Positions 13,787-25,756 of a DNA stretch of 64,000 nt are shown here, in pieces. Position 1 is the first letter of the stretch. The number at the start of each line of letters is the position of its first letter. The position numbers and the translations under genes are program-made. The notes beneath the pieces are model-generated. The model saw nothing but the letters and a program-made list of their open reading frames with translations, was not told the origin of the DNA and ran no database searches. Source of the stretch: Cudoniella acicularis (Eukaryota; Ascomycota; Leotiomycetes; Helotiales; Helotiaceae); NCBI GenBank assembly GCA_013054445.1, contig JAAMPI010000096.1, positions 1-64,000 of the forward strand, in the 5' to 3' direction.

Positions 13787-15602
13787 CTCAGATGAGAAGA
13801 GGAGGCCCAAGCAATCATATCAACAAACATTATATGGCACCTTCGTGGAGTTTCCTAGTCGAAGCCGGTTTCGGATGTGGATATTTGCATACCTTTATCT
13901 CACTATGCGTATTTGTCGCCCATGCAGTACTTTTCTCAGTAGTCATTTATTTATTGTGGGTTCTATGTGAGTGGAATTCCTCAAGTATGAGGTTACCCTT
14001 CATTCCAACTGGACTCATGGGCTGGTTTCAGTTGCACTCGAGGTATCAAATACTTGTATGGCTACTAAATATGGCTTGCACGACGATATGGAATCTTGTT
14101 CCTGCAACTTTTTTCCCTTTATAGCTCTTTGTTGTAGGATTATGTCTGAAGTCATCGGGGCTACTGTCACATTACAACAAAATTATGTTTTCTCAGGAAG
14201 GTTGGGGTAATTATGCGGATAATAGGGGAGAATTCTGAGAAGCCGCTGGCTCTTCTGCCTCTGTTAGTTGACCTTATCGTATTGATGAGGCACTGATGTT
14301 ATTCATGGGAAGCAAAGACAGTACTTTGTAAATATCAAGAACAAAAAGAATTACTCTAAACCAATCATTTAATTTGACTCGCACCCAACGGCTGCAATAT
14401 TTTGATGACCTCTGACTCGGTTGACCAGGCCGCGCCGTTGTTGGGTTTTGCTAGATATTGCAGCTTTTCCGGTTTCACTGCTAGCACAAGTACCGCAGCA
14501 GTAAAATTCTAGAAAAGCAATAATAAAATTCACGCGGACATAGGGTGGCTGCAGTTCTGATATTTCGGGTTAGGGTCAGCGAGGCTCGGTTCTCGAAGCG
14601 TCACATTGCTGCAAGCCACAGCCTGTATTCTTCCTTTTTGGCAATAAACAATGAGGTATTTCTAATTCCGTCTTAAGAGATTCAGGTTGGGAATCTTTCT
14701 TACTCACACTAATTTTGCTGAGCCAATAACGCCTAAAACCGTGGATTTTAATACTTCAATATCTCTCCAAAAAAGAGCAGTCGTTTGGGGATTAGCGGTT
14801 ATTGGTGGACATGAACGTGGTCAGTGAGAAATGCAGGGATTCCGGGAGCAGCCTAGTGACAATTGGCGAATGGATGGTGCCCAGGTGGGTTGATAATGCC
14901 AAGCCGAAAGGGGTCGAAGAAGATGAGTGTTGGTGTGGCGGGCGACACGAGAGAGCTCTCGACGCTACGAGGTAAGGAGAGACTTTGCTCGGAGAGATAT
15001 GGTGACAGTAGCATTGTTACTGTGGTGTATTCCTCGTGATGCAGAGTTGCGGCTACATCTCCGAGCGAATTAGTACCTGCGGGGTGGGCGTCTCCGATGG
15101 CGTGGCGTTCAGGAGGAAGCGATCTCGATACTGTACGAATATCTTACGAGTCCAACAGGGAAGTACAGACTGAGAATGCCACAGTAGCATAGCATCTGGT
15201 CTTCAAAACCTGTAGTAAAAGAACTTTCTGAAAATGTCCCACAGGGAACCGTTTGCGAGGAGTTCTCCGTACTCCGTACTTTCGTACCGTAGGGGCTCAA
15301 CGCAGTGTCAGGTATGGCACCTTCAGGGCTGAAAACAATAAGGGAGCAGGCATAGGCACAGGCGCATTGGAATCAATAATCAATAAAAGGAGAACAGAAT
15401 AGGGAGTTGACAGCAGTGTCCTGCCCAGAACGGCTTCAGGCCAGACTCGTGGTTAGCGATTCACTAATGGCAAAGCCAGAAGGCCTCAAAGCTCATCCCG
15501 GCGCCTGGGACTAGTAGGCTGAGCAGAGAGGCTTCACGCATTGTTTCTCCAAGGCCATCCAGCGGCATCCACTCAACGTGTACCAGTGACGAGGGGTCAG
15601 TT

Positions 15603-15632
15603 CTAGCATCTAGCATCTAGCATCGAGCATCG
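15603..15632. repeat. TAGCATC short tandem repeat
   Basis: There are about four copies of CTAGCATC / GAGCATC in a row, followed at about 15650 by the palindrome GTGCCTAGGCAC. It is a small simple repeat upstream of the kinase gene with no known role. Confidence 0.8.
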
Positions 15633-15920
15633 AACAATTAGCACCGCGCCTAGTGCCTAGGCACCGTGCAAAACCTATTACAGTGCTATCGCAGCGAGCA
15701 TTACAAACCGGGGCAATGGCTGATGCACGCGCTCAGGCTGATGAGTAATGAGTAACGATCACTTTTGCACTTCACTCGCCGCAGACCTCAGCGCAGTATC
15801 GTTGTCTGAACCATACTTCTACCTCTATCTATTCATATTTGCACTTCTGTAATCTGGAGAATTGTCTACGTGCACAAAATTGTCCGCCGCAATAGAGCAA
15901 TACAATTCAGTAAAGACAAG

Positions 15921-15956
15921 CCAGCACCAGCACCAGCACCAGCACCAGCACCAGCG
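15921..15956. repeat. CCAGCA hexanucleotide microsatellite
   Basis: About five to six tandem CCAGCA units grade into CGCCGCCTGCGCCTGC. The tract lies in the presumed 5' leader of the kinase gene. A complementary GGTGCTGGTGCTGG run lies near 4765, probably by chance. Confidence 0.85.
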
Positions 15957-16175
15957 CCGCCTGCGCCTGCAAGGATCGCCCAGAGCCGACGCCGACTGTG
16001 ATTAGCAACCCTCCTGGGCACGGTCCAACGTCAACGACAACCGGACGAGGACAACGACCACTTCCCCTTCCACAACCTCATCTACGACCTCCAAACACCT
16101 CGCTCATTCCACTCGCAAACCGGAAGCACTCGGGGCACGAGAAGCAGCTCTCGTGATTGCTGCGACTCCTCCTTG

Positions 16176-18253
16176 ATGACGGCATTCTCGCACGCTTCCT
16201 CCCCGAACTCCCTTCCCAGCGAGAAACGGAATTTCTCCGGTCTCTCAATGCCGAACAAGCACAGCAACGGCCACAGCCCGTTCCCACAAAAGCTGAAGAA
16301 CTTCTTTCGCATCAACAGTCTGGGCAGCAATGGCGAGAAGCACGAAGGCTCGATAAAATCAGAAAGCAAAAGCTCGTTCAGGCAATCCAAGTTCTTTCCC
16401 AGCGTCGGCCGCAATCGATCCACGACCGTAGCGAGTGAGGGCCATGCACTAGACGATGGAGTCAGTCCGACAGCACACGCAAACCCATACTTCGCTCATC
16501 AGGGCCCTCCCGCTCTACGACACCACAATGAAGGCTCAGTCCCTCCGAGCCCCCCTGACACGCCAACACTAAAGGTCGATGCAGTTTCGGGTGCGAATGA
16601 CCAGGCTACCATCGCTGGAAAGGAGGAATTGGCACGAAAGTTAAGAAGAGTTGCGAGTGCTCCAAACGCCCAAGGGCTATTCTCCACGGGCAAAGGCAGC
16701 GGTGACAGACCTGCTACGGCAGAGCTTGGCAAGGAACCATTGGCACATAATGCTAGCACAAGCATGCTGGCCCTGGTCGACTCAAAAAACACCGGTACCA
16801 ATAGAAGTTCGCTCGGTATTCCAGCGCAAGATGGACTAGGAGCTTTACAACCTCCGAATATACGGAATATGGCATTTAGGAGGACATATAGCTCCAATTC
16901 CATCAAAGTAAGGAATGTTGAGGTGGGCCCGAGTAGCTTCGACAAGATCAAGTTGATTGGAAAGGGTGATGTTGGCAAGGTCTATCTTGTGCGAGAAAAA
17001 AAAGAGCAGCAGACTGTACGCCATGAAGGGTATATACTCGCTCAACGGCCCTCGTGTGTGAATTAGCTAACGCATGGTAGTGCTGAGCAAAAAGGAGATG
17101 ATCAAGCGCAACAAGATCAAGAGGGCTTTAGCAGAACAAGAAATTCTTGCTACTAGCAACCATCCTTTCATTGTTACACTGTATCATTCGTTCCAGTCCG
17201 AAGACCATTTATATCTGTGCATGGAGTACTGCAGTGGTGGAGAGTTCTTCAGGGCATTACAAACTCGACCTGGAAAGTGTATACCAGAAGATGATGCGCG
17301 TTTCTACGCGGCAGAGGTCACAGCTGCGTTGGAGTATCTCCATTTGATGGGCTTCATTTATAGAGATTTAAAGCCAGAAAGTGAGTTCACTTTCAAGTGT
17401 CTCAAAAATTACTAATAGTGTCAGATATTCTCCTTCACCAATCCGGGCACATCATGTTATCGGATTTCGATCTCTCGAAGCAGTCTGACCCTGGTGGAAA
17501 GCCAACAATGATCCTGGGCAGAAACGGTGCCAATGTCAATTCGTTACCTACAATCGACACCAAATCGTGCATTGCAAACTTCCGGACCAATTCATTTGTT
17601 GGTACAGAGGAATATATCGCACCGGAAGTTATCAAGGGTTGCGGACATACAAGCGCTGTCGATTGGTGGACTCTAGGTATCTTAATCTACGAAATGTTGT
17701 TTGGCACCACGCCTTTCAAAGGCAAAAATCGCAATGCCACGTTTGCGAATATTTTGAGAGATGATGTACCATTCCCAGAACACTCTGGGTCACCTCAAAT
17801 TTCTAAGTCAGTTTGACCTCATACCTTCACAGAAACAATACATGCTAATCGAAATGTAGTCTTTGCAAGTCTCTGATTCGTAAGCTACTCATCAAGGATG
17901 AAAATCGTCGATTAGGAGCTCGGGCTGGTGCATCAGATGTCAAGGGACATCCTTTCTTCCGAACTACACAGTGGGCCCTTATCCGCCATATGAAGCCACC
18001 AATGATTCCTCATCAAGGCAGAGGTATCGATACGGTTAACTTCAGAAATGTTAAGGAGAGCGAGAGCGTTGATATTAGTGGAAGCAAAGCATTGCCATTA
18101 CCAAAAGGAGTGCCTCTCGATTCTGGATTGGCAACACCCGCCGGCGAGACTGTCGATCCTTTCGAGGAGTTTAACTCGGTCACGTTGCACCACGATGGGG
18201 AGGAACATCAACACGAGGACCAGAACAACGGGCGATATGATGGTAGGGACTAG
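16176..18253 (+). CDS. NRC2: AGC serine/threonine kinase, NRC-2/Fpk1 type (one frameshift)
   Basis: This is an ortholog of Neurospora NRC-2 and yeast Fpk1/Kin82, kinases that in yeast phosphorylate lipid flippases and in Neurospora repress conidiation. Exons are 16176-17029, 17081-17380, 17425-17806 and 17860-18253. Each intron has a GT donor, a CTAA-type branch and a TAG/CAG acceptor. The N-terminal 250 residues are a disordered Ser/Pro region. Kinase motifs are the Gly loop GKGDVGKV (about 262), AMKVLSKKEM, YRDLKPEN, DFDLS (the DFD variant typical of this AGC branch), [14 protein letters not shown] and the C-terminal [12 protein letters not shown] tail. ATG 16176 is the first in-frame ATG. 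Run A8 at 16996-17003 shifts the frame just before KSSRLYAMK. Removing one A restores the kinase and the phase of the next intron, so I read it as one functional gene with a likely homopolymer error. Confidence 0.9.
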
Positions 18254-20095
18254 TTCTCAGTATCTACCTAAATTTGATCTCTTGCTCGTTTTGGATTCGA
18301 AGCCATTTCGATTCCAAATGCCAGCGAGCGGGGCTGGCGACGAAAATTTTGATAGAGAGGCTAGAGCGATTGGCCATTCATTTGCTAGTCTCGATCCTCT
18401 GTAGCATTAAATGCGAAAGATACGGGACGTTATTGCTGGCATATTTTCTCTTTTGCTTCTCAACAGGGCGAAAAACGGAGCATATTCTTTTGCTGCATTG
18501 TAAATACGGTTTATGACATCTGTGGGAGAGGGCAAAGGCGGTAGGGCGTTTATACGGTATGAAGTCCTGGTTTTCGAAATCTGGAGTCTATCGAATCACG
18601 TGGTGATGATGGAACGTTGTCACTAGTATGCAAAACTGTCATCAAGAACGCACTTTCCTTTACCGTGCTTTTGAACTATATTTGAAACATTGAATTTCAG
18701 TGCTTGGTCTCAATGGGAACTTTCTATTTTCCCCTTGGAAGTCTTAGATTTCAGTGTAATTAATGCTTATCACCCGCCAAAAAACAAAACTGGATTGAAG
18801 TTTTAATACACGGGGATAGTATAAACAGTGCGCGGGTCGTGAGCTCTGTTTGGGAGTTATCAGGGACTTAATGACTTTTATAAAAATGTTGTGGTATTGT
18901 AATGATCTTATTACGAATCATTCGAGTTGTGAAGGCTCGCTATGTGGGATGGGTGTAAGAGCTGTGAGCATGATGCAAGGTGTTGAACGCATCACAAGTA
19001 GTAATTTTCCAATTTCAGTTTATGGTTTTACTATGCAGTCACAATGACCTGTTCTTGTCTATTTTTGCTGCTGAGTCTCCTGTTCAATCCGTCAGTCAGT
19101 TTATGACTCTGTTGCAACGGATAAAAAAAAATGATACTGTGGTATTGTGAGATAATATTGCAAGGGAAGAGGTAGCTACTGTATCCGACAATTCAGCCAA
19201 GATGGCTGTTGCCAGATTTCTCTGACTAAGACTTCAACCTTTAACTGACACTAAAGTAGTGATATGAACATGCTCTATGCTCTAAAGATGCCTCTTCTAT
19301 TCTAAATCATATCTCTCAAGTTTTTGAATTCCTCTTTCTTTACGAGCTTTTTTTTTGGGATTCCTCGTGTGTGAGAATCTCCCTGTGCAAAACCCTCTTC
19401 CTCCCTGTGTATAGGCCTCGACTATGGCCGTCAAATCTAAGGATCTTGAGGTTGCTAGGTAGGTATCGGCAGAAAAGAATGCATTGGGGAGGAAGATGGA
19501 GTGGAAAGAAGAGACAGCCCTGAAGTTCAAGCCGAACACGATGACAACCAGAATAACACACCATAATTCGGGGGGAAAACAGGGTTCTTATACGGTAGAC
19601 TTTGTTCCTGAGTTCAGTGAGCTGCTGTTCCTGAATGAAAATTTATGACCGTTCGACGGTTTGGCAGCCCGTGACACATTTTCACCCAAAATACTTTTAA
19701 AGAACGAAGCACATATTACGGAAGTATCTTTTTTTAAAAAGAGAAACAATCACCCAAATTGTGTCGCCTTTTGTCTCAGTTACTTAGCTATTGCTTTGAA
19801 TTTGTGGCGATTTAATTATTTTGAAGTGTTTCGAGCGATATCTACTAGCGAGCCCTGACGGGATAGTACACGGGTAGAACTACATAATTGGCGTCTTCAA
19901 AGCAAAAGGTGTTATGAAAAACAATGAATGATGACCAGGGATCGGCGATCGAAACGGCACGGGCAACCGCTAAATTGACTTGAGATCTCTTAGCACGCCA
20001 TATTGAAGGGGAGCATGTCTTGAAAAATGCTGGGGAGAATAATACTAGTGATCTGCCATCAATAAACGACTATAGAGATAGCCTAGGAACTAAAT
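18254..20095. other. Intergenic region, convergent 3' ends
   Basis: 1.8 kb lie between the convergent kinase and UCS genes. It is AT-leaning, with only short spurious ORFs, poly-A and poly-T runs, and no recognisable RNA gene. Confidence 0.5.
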
Positions 20096-20798
20096 CTACT
20101 CAAGTTGCTTTTGGCCGGCACTAGGCTGCTCGTTGCCTAGAATCTTCTTCAGTGCCTCAATAGTAATCTCGAGTACTTCTTGGCTTCTCGACTTTTTCAG
20201 ACATTCCTTCAGTGCGTCAATGCCGCTATCCCCTTTCACCTTTTTAATTCCCCATTCCCCAACTTTTCCAGGTGCCGTTACGACATTCAAAATACAAACA
20301 ACTCCTCGGTGCCTGAGCTCTTCCGAATCCTCCTTGCATAATCCTAAGAGAAGATGGACACCCCTGTCTCGTTCTAAAATCGCGTTGACAGCAGTATCCC
20401 ACTCTGTCAAGCTTGCCAAACCTCCGCCTGCTGCTCTTCTCGTTTCAAAGTCTTCGGAATCTGTTAGTGCAAGCAAGATGTGCATCCGTTGACTGGCTTG
20501 CTTAGAACCGTCCGCAAATTTTGCTACTCCTTCTGGCGACTGCATCAAATTGCAAATCAACTCAACTGTTGCCCGAGTAACCATTTTGTTGTTCGATAAA
20601 AGCAACTCTTCGATATGAGGAAAGGCAAGGCGGATAATAGGATTGCGTGCTGTATCATCTGTAGAGGCCAGGTTCGTAAGGGCCAACAGCGACTCGAATA
20701 CTGGAAGCAAATCACGTTGTTCCACAGAAGGATCTTCGGAGAGAAGTAGGATGAGGGGCCGTATAGCAGAAGTTATCGAAAGTGGTTCGAACCCCCAA
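20096..20798 (-). CDS. CRO1: UCS-domain myosin chaperone (She4/CRO1/UNC-45), 5'-truncated at gap
   Basis: This is the C-terminal part of a fungal UCS protein, the armadillo-repeat chaperone that folds and stabilises myosin heads (yeast She4, Podospora CRO1, animal UNC-45). The minus frame is open from the stop at 20098-20096 up to the undefined bases at 20799. It encodes ARM-like helices, including LLALTNLAST, ATVELICNLMQSPEG, RRAAGGGLASLTEWD, LRHRGVVCILNVV and EVLEITIEALKKILG, the typical end of the UCS domain. About 230 residues are present of an expected 600-900. No start codon or N-terminal half exists to the right: only about 100 bp separate the break from prefoldin-4. The truncation therefore coincides with an assembly junction rather than a biological end. 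Confidence 0.85.
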
Positions 20799-20808
20799 NT
20801 ACCCTTNN
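20799..20808. other. Undefined bases / assembly junction
   Basis: Three N characters (20799, 20807-20808) interrupt the sequence exactly where the UCS reading frame ends. A large part of that gene is missing on the far side, which indicates a collapsed or mis-joined scaffold position rather than simple base ambiguity. Confidence 0.8.
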
Positions 20809-20905
20809 TCTAGTCATCCAGGAAGGTTGAAGCAATTGGAATTCTTGCAGGCCATGGACTCGAGAGCACTTTTGTTGCCGTACGTTTTCAACAACTTTTT
20901 GCAAA

Positions 20906-21492
20906 ATGTCGGCTGCAGTTCAACGCAGAATGGTATGAGCTCATTCTCCCCAGTGCGTGTAGGTGCTGACAATTTATTTCCCAGCTGTCCAAGGAGGATG
21001 AGGCCACCGCTGCTGGAGACGAGGTGGAGGTTAGAAGGGAGGACCAGGACAAGATCAACAGATTCAGTCGCCTCCACCAACGGGAGATTGCAATCGAGGA
21101 AGAACTGAAATCAAAGCATGTCAGTACTGTATTTCAGCTGCTGTGCGTGCATCGCTGATAGCCGTGTCCCTTGCAGAAGGAGAAAGAAGATCTCGACGAC
21201 ATATCAAACGAGCTCGAGCTAGCAGATGAAGACGACAAGATCCCGTACGTGCCCACTCCCAAGGCCTACGCCCACAGAGCTTCGACTGATGCAGAGCAGA
21301 TACAAGATTGGCGATGGCTTCATTTCACTACCTTTGACAGAAGTCCAAGAAAGGCTTTCGGCCTCGACCGATCGAATAGAGGAAGAGGTTACGGCATTGG
21401 AAGAAAAGCTCACCGAAATCAGGGAGGAACAAACACAACTGAAGGTCGAACTATATGCGCGTTTTGGAAGGAGCATCAATCTGGAGACGTAG
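20906..21492 (+). CDS. GIM3: Prefoldin subunit 4
   Basis: This is a beta-type subunit of the hexameric cytosolic prefoldin, which hands nascent actin and tubulin to the CCT chaperonin. Four exons are 20906-20932, 20985-21119, 21177-21244 and 21300-21492. Introns have donors GTATGA, GTCAGT and GTACGT and acceptors CCAG, GCAG and GCAG. The product is 140 residues (yeast Gim3 is 129). It shows the N-terminal coiled coil (EVRREDQDKINRFSRLHQRE), the DLDDISNELELADED hinge, the KIGDGFISLPLTEVQERL beta-hairpin region and the C-terminal coiled coil ending ARFGRSINLET. All phases agree and nothing is broken. The first exon encodes only MSAAVQRRM. Its promoter must lie within the 100 bp next to the assembly junction, so the upstream region may be incomplete. 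Confidence 0.95.
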
Positions 21493-22157
21493 GATTCGGC
21501 AGCACAATGATACCCAACCTGGACATTTATTCCGGCTTCGTTCAACGTACTACAGGAACTGCTAAATGCGATTTGAGGCCATATTGAGTTGTTAGCTTCT
21601 TAAGATAATATGGCGGCACATTGATACTCGTTCCCGTTCCTAGCAGGGGAGTTGTCGAGTTACCCGATTTCGCTCTCATTATTCTGAAGTGGGAATTTGC
21701 CCCCACCGAGAGTCCAGGACAGGTCGTTGAATGGTGGGGTAAGGTAGCTATCACAGGAACACCTCCAAACTTCAACCCCTCCCACTTTCGAAGCCACATA
21801 CGCTCGTTATTGTCTTTGGTGCACCCTAAGCACGTTCGTTCTGCGGTTATCGGCACGATGCATCTTTGGGGCTTGCGCGGGCCAATCACTCAGTCTTCTC
21901 CAACCGGTCAGGATCGACAATATTCATCGGTTGCGGGGATAAGAAGTAGCTAAGAGGCGGGATGGACACAGTTTGGGCTAGTGAGCTCTCTTAGCTTCAC
22001 GGCAAAGTCGACCGTAATGGAGATCCCTTGAATCTGAAAACATTCAGAAGTGCCGCCTCGCAAAAGGATTTCAACCTCTTAACTCGAAGTGTATTCAGCT
22101 GTGCTCTTTTTCAGTACCAATAGCCTTTCTTTCTTTCAGTGTATGATATATATTGGC
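21493..22157. other. Intergenic region
   Basis: 665 bp between prefoldin-4 and the transporter. Open frames on both strands (21542-21889 minus, 21621-21953 plus) overlap each other and show no domain. I see no gene here. Confidence 0.5.
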
Positions 22158-24057
22158 ATGATCATGGTTCCTTCTTCAAAGTCTACGGTTGCCGCGAAGG
22201 GTCGAGAATCAAGTGATGCCGGGCTGGTCGAGAAGCCGCAACCGACTCGTGAGGTCTACCCGAGGTCTCGGTAATGTCTAATAACTTACAGAAACCTAGA
22301 AACTCGCAACGGCTTGATGAAAATAATTTCAGGTATAGACCAGTCGGATGCGGAACAAAAATACCAAATCGAAGCAGAAGACAACAAAATTTCTTCAATA
22401 CCAGTTTCAAGTAACACCAGTGTCACCTCGCCCAGCAGGATAATCATATCTTGGAAAGATGGCGACGTTGAGAATCCTTACAATTGGTCAAGTGTATGTT
22501 TCCTTATTTTCTCACACTTCCATATTCTCCGCGTTATGCATTGGTTCTGACACATCTTTCTTGCAGATCAAAAAGGCATGGGTGGTCTTTATTGGCATGT
22601 TGGTTGTCATTAATAGTACTCTGGGTTCTTCACTTCCATCGAACGCAATTCCTTTCATCAGCGAATATTTTCACGTCACATCTTCGTATGCAGAAATCTT
22701 ACCAATTTCCATGTATCTTGTTGGTTATATAGTCGGTCCCGTATTGTTCGGTCCATTGTCGGAGACATATGGGAGAAGGCTGATAATGACCTCCACGTTT
22801 TATCGCTTTTACCATTTTCACTATGGCATGCGCCTTGTCGCCGAGTTGGGGCTCGCTTCTTATATTCAGGTTGCTTACAGGTGTCAATGCGAGCAGTCCA
22901 ATTGCATGTATCGGCGGGGTGTATGCTGATATGTACGGTGACCCTGTCACAAGAGGTAGAGCGATGGCTGTTTTCATTGGTGTAAGTCTTCACTGCTCCT
23001 TGAATATCATGAGCTGACGATTCAGGGCACTTGTATTGGTCCTCTTGTCGCGCCTGTTATATCCGGGTATATTTCTCCGGTCAAGGGTTGGCGTTGGACG
23101 TTCTGGGTAGGGCTCATCGTCGCTGGTGCAACCCTTCCGCCTCTTTTTTCCCTCCCGGAAACTTATGGACCCATTCTACTTGCGAAGCGTGCTGCAAAGC
23201 TCCGGAAGACGACCAACAATCCAAACATCTTCGCGCCAATCGAACTAGAAAAGAAAGGCTGGAAACAAATGGCAACTGTGACCCTCACCCGTCCCCTGCG
23301 GATGCTTGCATTCGAGCTTATCGTATTGGCAACGTGTTTATATTTGAGCTTGGCTTATGGAATCTTCTATATGTATTTTGAAGCGTACCCCATCATCTTC
23401 GAAGGGATTTATGGCCAAACCCCGGGTGTCTCGGGTCTGATGTTTCTTCCGATTGGTGGTGGGACTGTGAGTGCGATCGCCTTATTCTTATGGTACGACG
23501 CGTTTCTACGCAAAGCACAGAAACAGGGTAAAGCATGGACTCAGAAGGAGGAATCTCGACGTCTACCTCTGGCATGTGTAGGCGGACCACTTTACGTTAT
23601 TTCACTTTTCTGGCTTGGTTGGACAGCTCGGCCCTCCATTCCGTTTTACGTTCCGATGCTGGCAGGCCTTCCGTTTGGTATGGGATTCATCCTAATCTTC
23701 ATGGCATTGTTGAATTATCTCACCGACGCTTATGAGATATTCGCCGCGTCTTCGATGGCTGCGGCATCGTGTTGTCGAAGCGTTGCTGGCGCTGTCCTAC
23801 CATTCGCCGCAACGCCGATGTATCGAAAACTGGGCGTACCGTGGGCTAGCAGCTTGTTGGCATTCTTGAGTTTGGGGATGTGTATTATCCCTTTCACATT
23901 CTTATGGAAAGGCGACACAATTCGAGCGAATAGCAAATTCTGCAATTATTTGCGTGAGAAAAAGGAGAAGGAATTGGCTGAGTTGGAAAGACAACGGAGG
24001 GACAATAGAACGATTGAGGGACTGGGGAGTAAGGAGACGGTGGAAGAGAAGGTATAG
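22158..24057 (+). CDS. MFS transporter, DHA1 drug:H+ antiporter type (one frameshift)
   Basis: This is a plasma-membrane major facilitator of the 12-helix DHA1 type (Tpo1/Flr1-like, polyamine or drug efflux). Exons are 22158-22248, 22333-22493, 22567-22981 and 23026-24057. The start could be ATG 22158 or 22164. Recognisable segments are DGDVENPYNWSS, SSLPSNAIPFI, GPLFGPLSE-like PVLFGPLSETYGRR (the DHA1 motif A region), RGRAMAVFIG, GWRWTFWVGLIVAG (motif C area), PETYGPILLAKRA, AYGIFYMYFEAYPIIF and a charged C-tail. Exon 3 has one T too many in TTTT (22798-22801). Deleting one base recovers FTIFTMACALSPSWGSLLIF and makes exon length and intron phase consistent. The substrate cannot be told from sequence. 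It is followed in the same direction by an SDR gene 468 bp away, but I see no evidence of a metabolite cluster. Confidence 0.85.
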
Positions 24058-24525
24058 GTATTTTTATCATTCAATAGAAAATTTCTCTTCTCCTATGAAA
24101 CTGGTTAGAAGCGCATTTGTAAGAATTGAAACCGTATGCAAGAGTTCTCGGCACCTTGTCATTTCTGCAATCTGTCGGGCTTAATTGTTCATCCGGTAAG
24201 GCCTCTTATTCAAAACGGAGTACTTCGGAGTTGTCGAGAATATTCGCTCTTCTTAGGGGAGGGGTTAACTCCTATCCCCGGCTGCTCCGCATACTACCCC
24301 ACTATTCCTACATTGGTCTCCTTTAGGAAATCCAAAGCGTCTGACTATATTGCACATCATGACATTGATGAATAAACGCCGGTCTATCATTGTTCCATGT
24401 CTGTTGCTATAAAATACGATTTCCCAAATTCCCGTTCCCTCTCTACTCTCTAGTTGCAGATTGAAGCCACTCAATTACCCTTCAACTCGATCACAATAAC
24501 AAATCCATTGATCTCACCTTACACC

Positions 24526-25296
24526 ATGGCATCCAAAACCATCGTCTTGATCTCCGGCGGCAACACCGGCATTGGCTACGAAATCGTCAAAAGGCTCTCC
24601 ACCACGCACCCCACCACCCATCATATCCTGATGGGAACCCGCTCCCTCCAAAACGGCCAAAAAGCCCTCACCTCCCTCTCCTCACCACCCAACGTAACCC
24701 CCGTCCAATTAGATATCACCTCCGACTCCTCCATCGATACTCTCTTCCAAACCATCAAGTCTCAATATGGAAAGCTCGATGTGTTGATCAACAACGCCGC
24801 AACCGCTGGCTTGGATCTCGGTGAAGCGAAGCCGGGAACTTTTCACCCTGAGGGGAAAAGTTTGAGAGAGTTGTATACACATGTTTATGCTACGAATACT
24901 GTTGGTACTGCTGTGCTTACTGATAATATGATTCCCCTCCTCTCTTTGTCTCCCAAACCGAAGATTATTTTTGTGTCGAGTGGGTTGGGATCCATTGGGC
25001 GGTTGGCGAGTGGGGAGATGGGAATTGTAGAGTGTCCTTGGTATAGTAGTAGTAAGGCGGCAGTGAATTACTTGATGGTTTTTTATGCGAGGAAATTGGG
25101 GGAGAGCGCAGATGGGAAGAAATGGGCGGTTAATGCTGCGTGTCCGGGTTTGAATGCGACGGGACTGAATCATGTGCCGTTGAGTGAGGAGACGGATCCG
25201 AAAAACGGCGCGGTGAGGGTTTGTGAATTGGTTGATGATGAGAGTGGGATTACTGGGACGTTTTCAAATAAGGCATTGGGGACGCTTGTGTGGTGA
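24526..25296 (+). CDS. Short-chain dehydrogenase/reductase, carbonyl-reductase-like
   Basis: An intronless gene of 256 residues encodes a cytosolic NAD(P)H-dependent SDR. It has the cofactor motif SGGNTGIGYE (TGxxxGIG variant), the NNAA motif, catalytic Ser in FVSSGLGS and the YxxxK motif in WYSSSKAAVNYL, with PG in ACPGLNATGLN. The arrangement and length match classical SDRs related to carbonyl reductases. ATG 24526 is preferred over an upstream non-ATG codon because ISGGNTGIG normally begins within ten residues of the start. A TATA-like TATAAAATA lies about 120 bp upstream near 24410. The substrate is unknown. The gene body becomes GTG/GGG-rich in its second half, unlike the C-rich first half, a shift of codon use inside one ORF. 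Confidence 0.92.
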   Translation: MASKTIVLISGGNTGIGYEIVKRLSTTHPTTHHILMGTRSLQNGQKALTSLSSPPNVTPVQLDITSDSSIDTLFQTIKSQYGKLDVLINNAATAGLDLGEAKPGTFHPEGKSLRELYTHVYATNTVGTAVLTDNMIPLLSLSPKPKIIFVSSGLGSIGRLASGEMGIVECPWYSSSKAAVNYLMVFYARKLGESADGKKWAVNAACPGLNATGLNHVPLSEETDPKNGAVRVCELVDDESGITGTFSNKALGTLVW

Positions 25297-25756
25297 GTTG
25301 GAGGGGAGGGGTGAGGGTGTGAAGTATTGTGGGGTAGATAGATGAATGCAGAGGAGAAATCAAGGAATCATACCTGTATGTGAAAAGAGAGGTCCCTGTG
25401 TAATGCGAAGCGTGTTTACTAAAAGTTGGAAAAAATGCCGAGAGGAGTAGTTGAGACAAGGTAAGAGTGTAAAATACGAACTTTTAAGATAACGGCGGTG
25501 TGCATTGGATGAGTGGCGTTTGTGGAGATAGAGACGTGGAATTCGAAGCACACCAGAAAATCTTATAGATTATGGGAATTGGAAAGAATTTGATGATTTG
25601 CTTTATAAGGGCTTAAATACTTGAAAACAGGTAAATAAATATCTACCCTTGAAAAAGAATACGCAAGCCAAAGGACACCAGAGCATTCTGCGAGGTATCA
25701 GAAGTGAATTTTGTTAGCTAACAACAATTGCTTGCGTTTGTGGTTCTTCTCTTGTT
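25297..25756. other. Intergenic region
   Basis: 460 bp after the SDR gene. It is G-rich then AT-rich, with only short shadow ORFs on the minus strand. No gene or RNA is recognised. Confidence 0.5.

Larger units (their letters stand above)
13787..16175. other. Intergenic region and kinase 5' leader
   Basis: Nothing protein-like is supported in this 2.4-kb stretch. ORFs directly after 13786 overlap the 3' UTR. The right half holds short repeats (15603-15632, 15921-15956) and C-rich, CAACG/ACGAC-rich leader sequence before the kinase start codon. Confidence 0.5.

Noticed and set aside
14567..14576. GGGTTAGGGT, telomere-like word
   Set aside because: Only one and a half repeat units with no tandem array; chance occurrence.
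20780..20798. GGTTCGAACCCCC resembling a tRNA B box
   Set aside because: It lies inside the open UCS frame and no A box, acceptor stem or anticodon arm can be formed around it.
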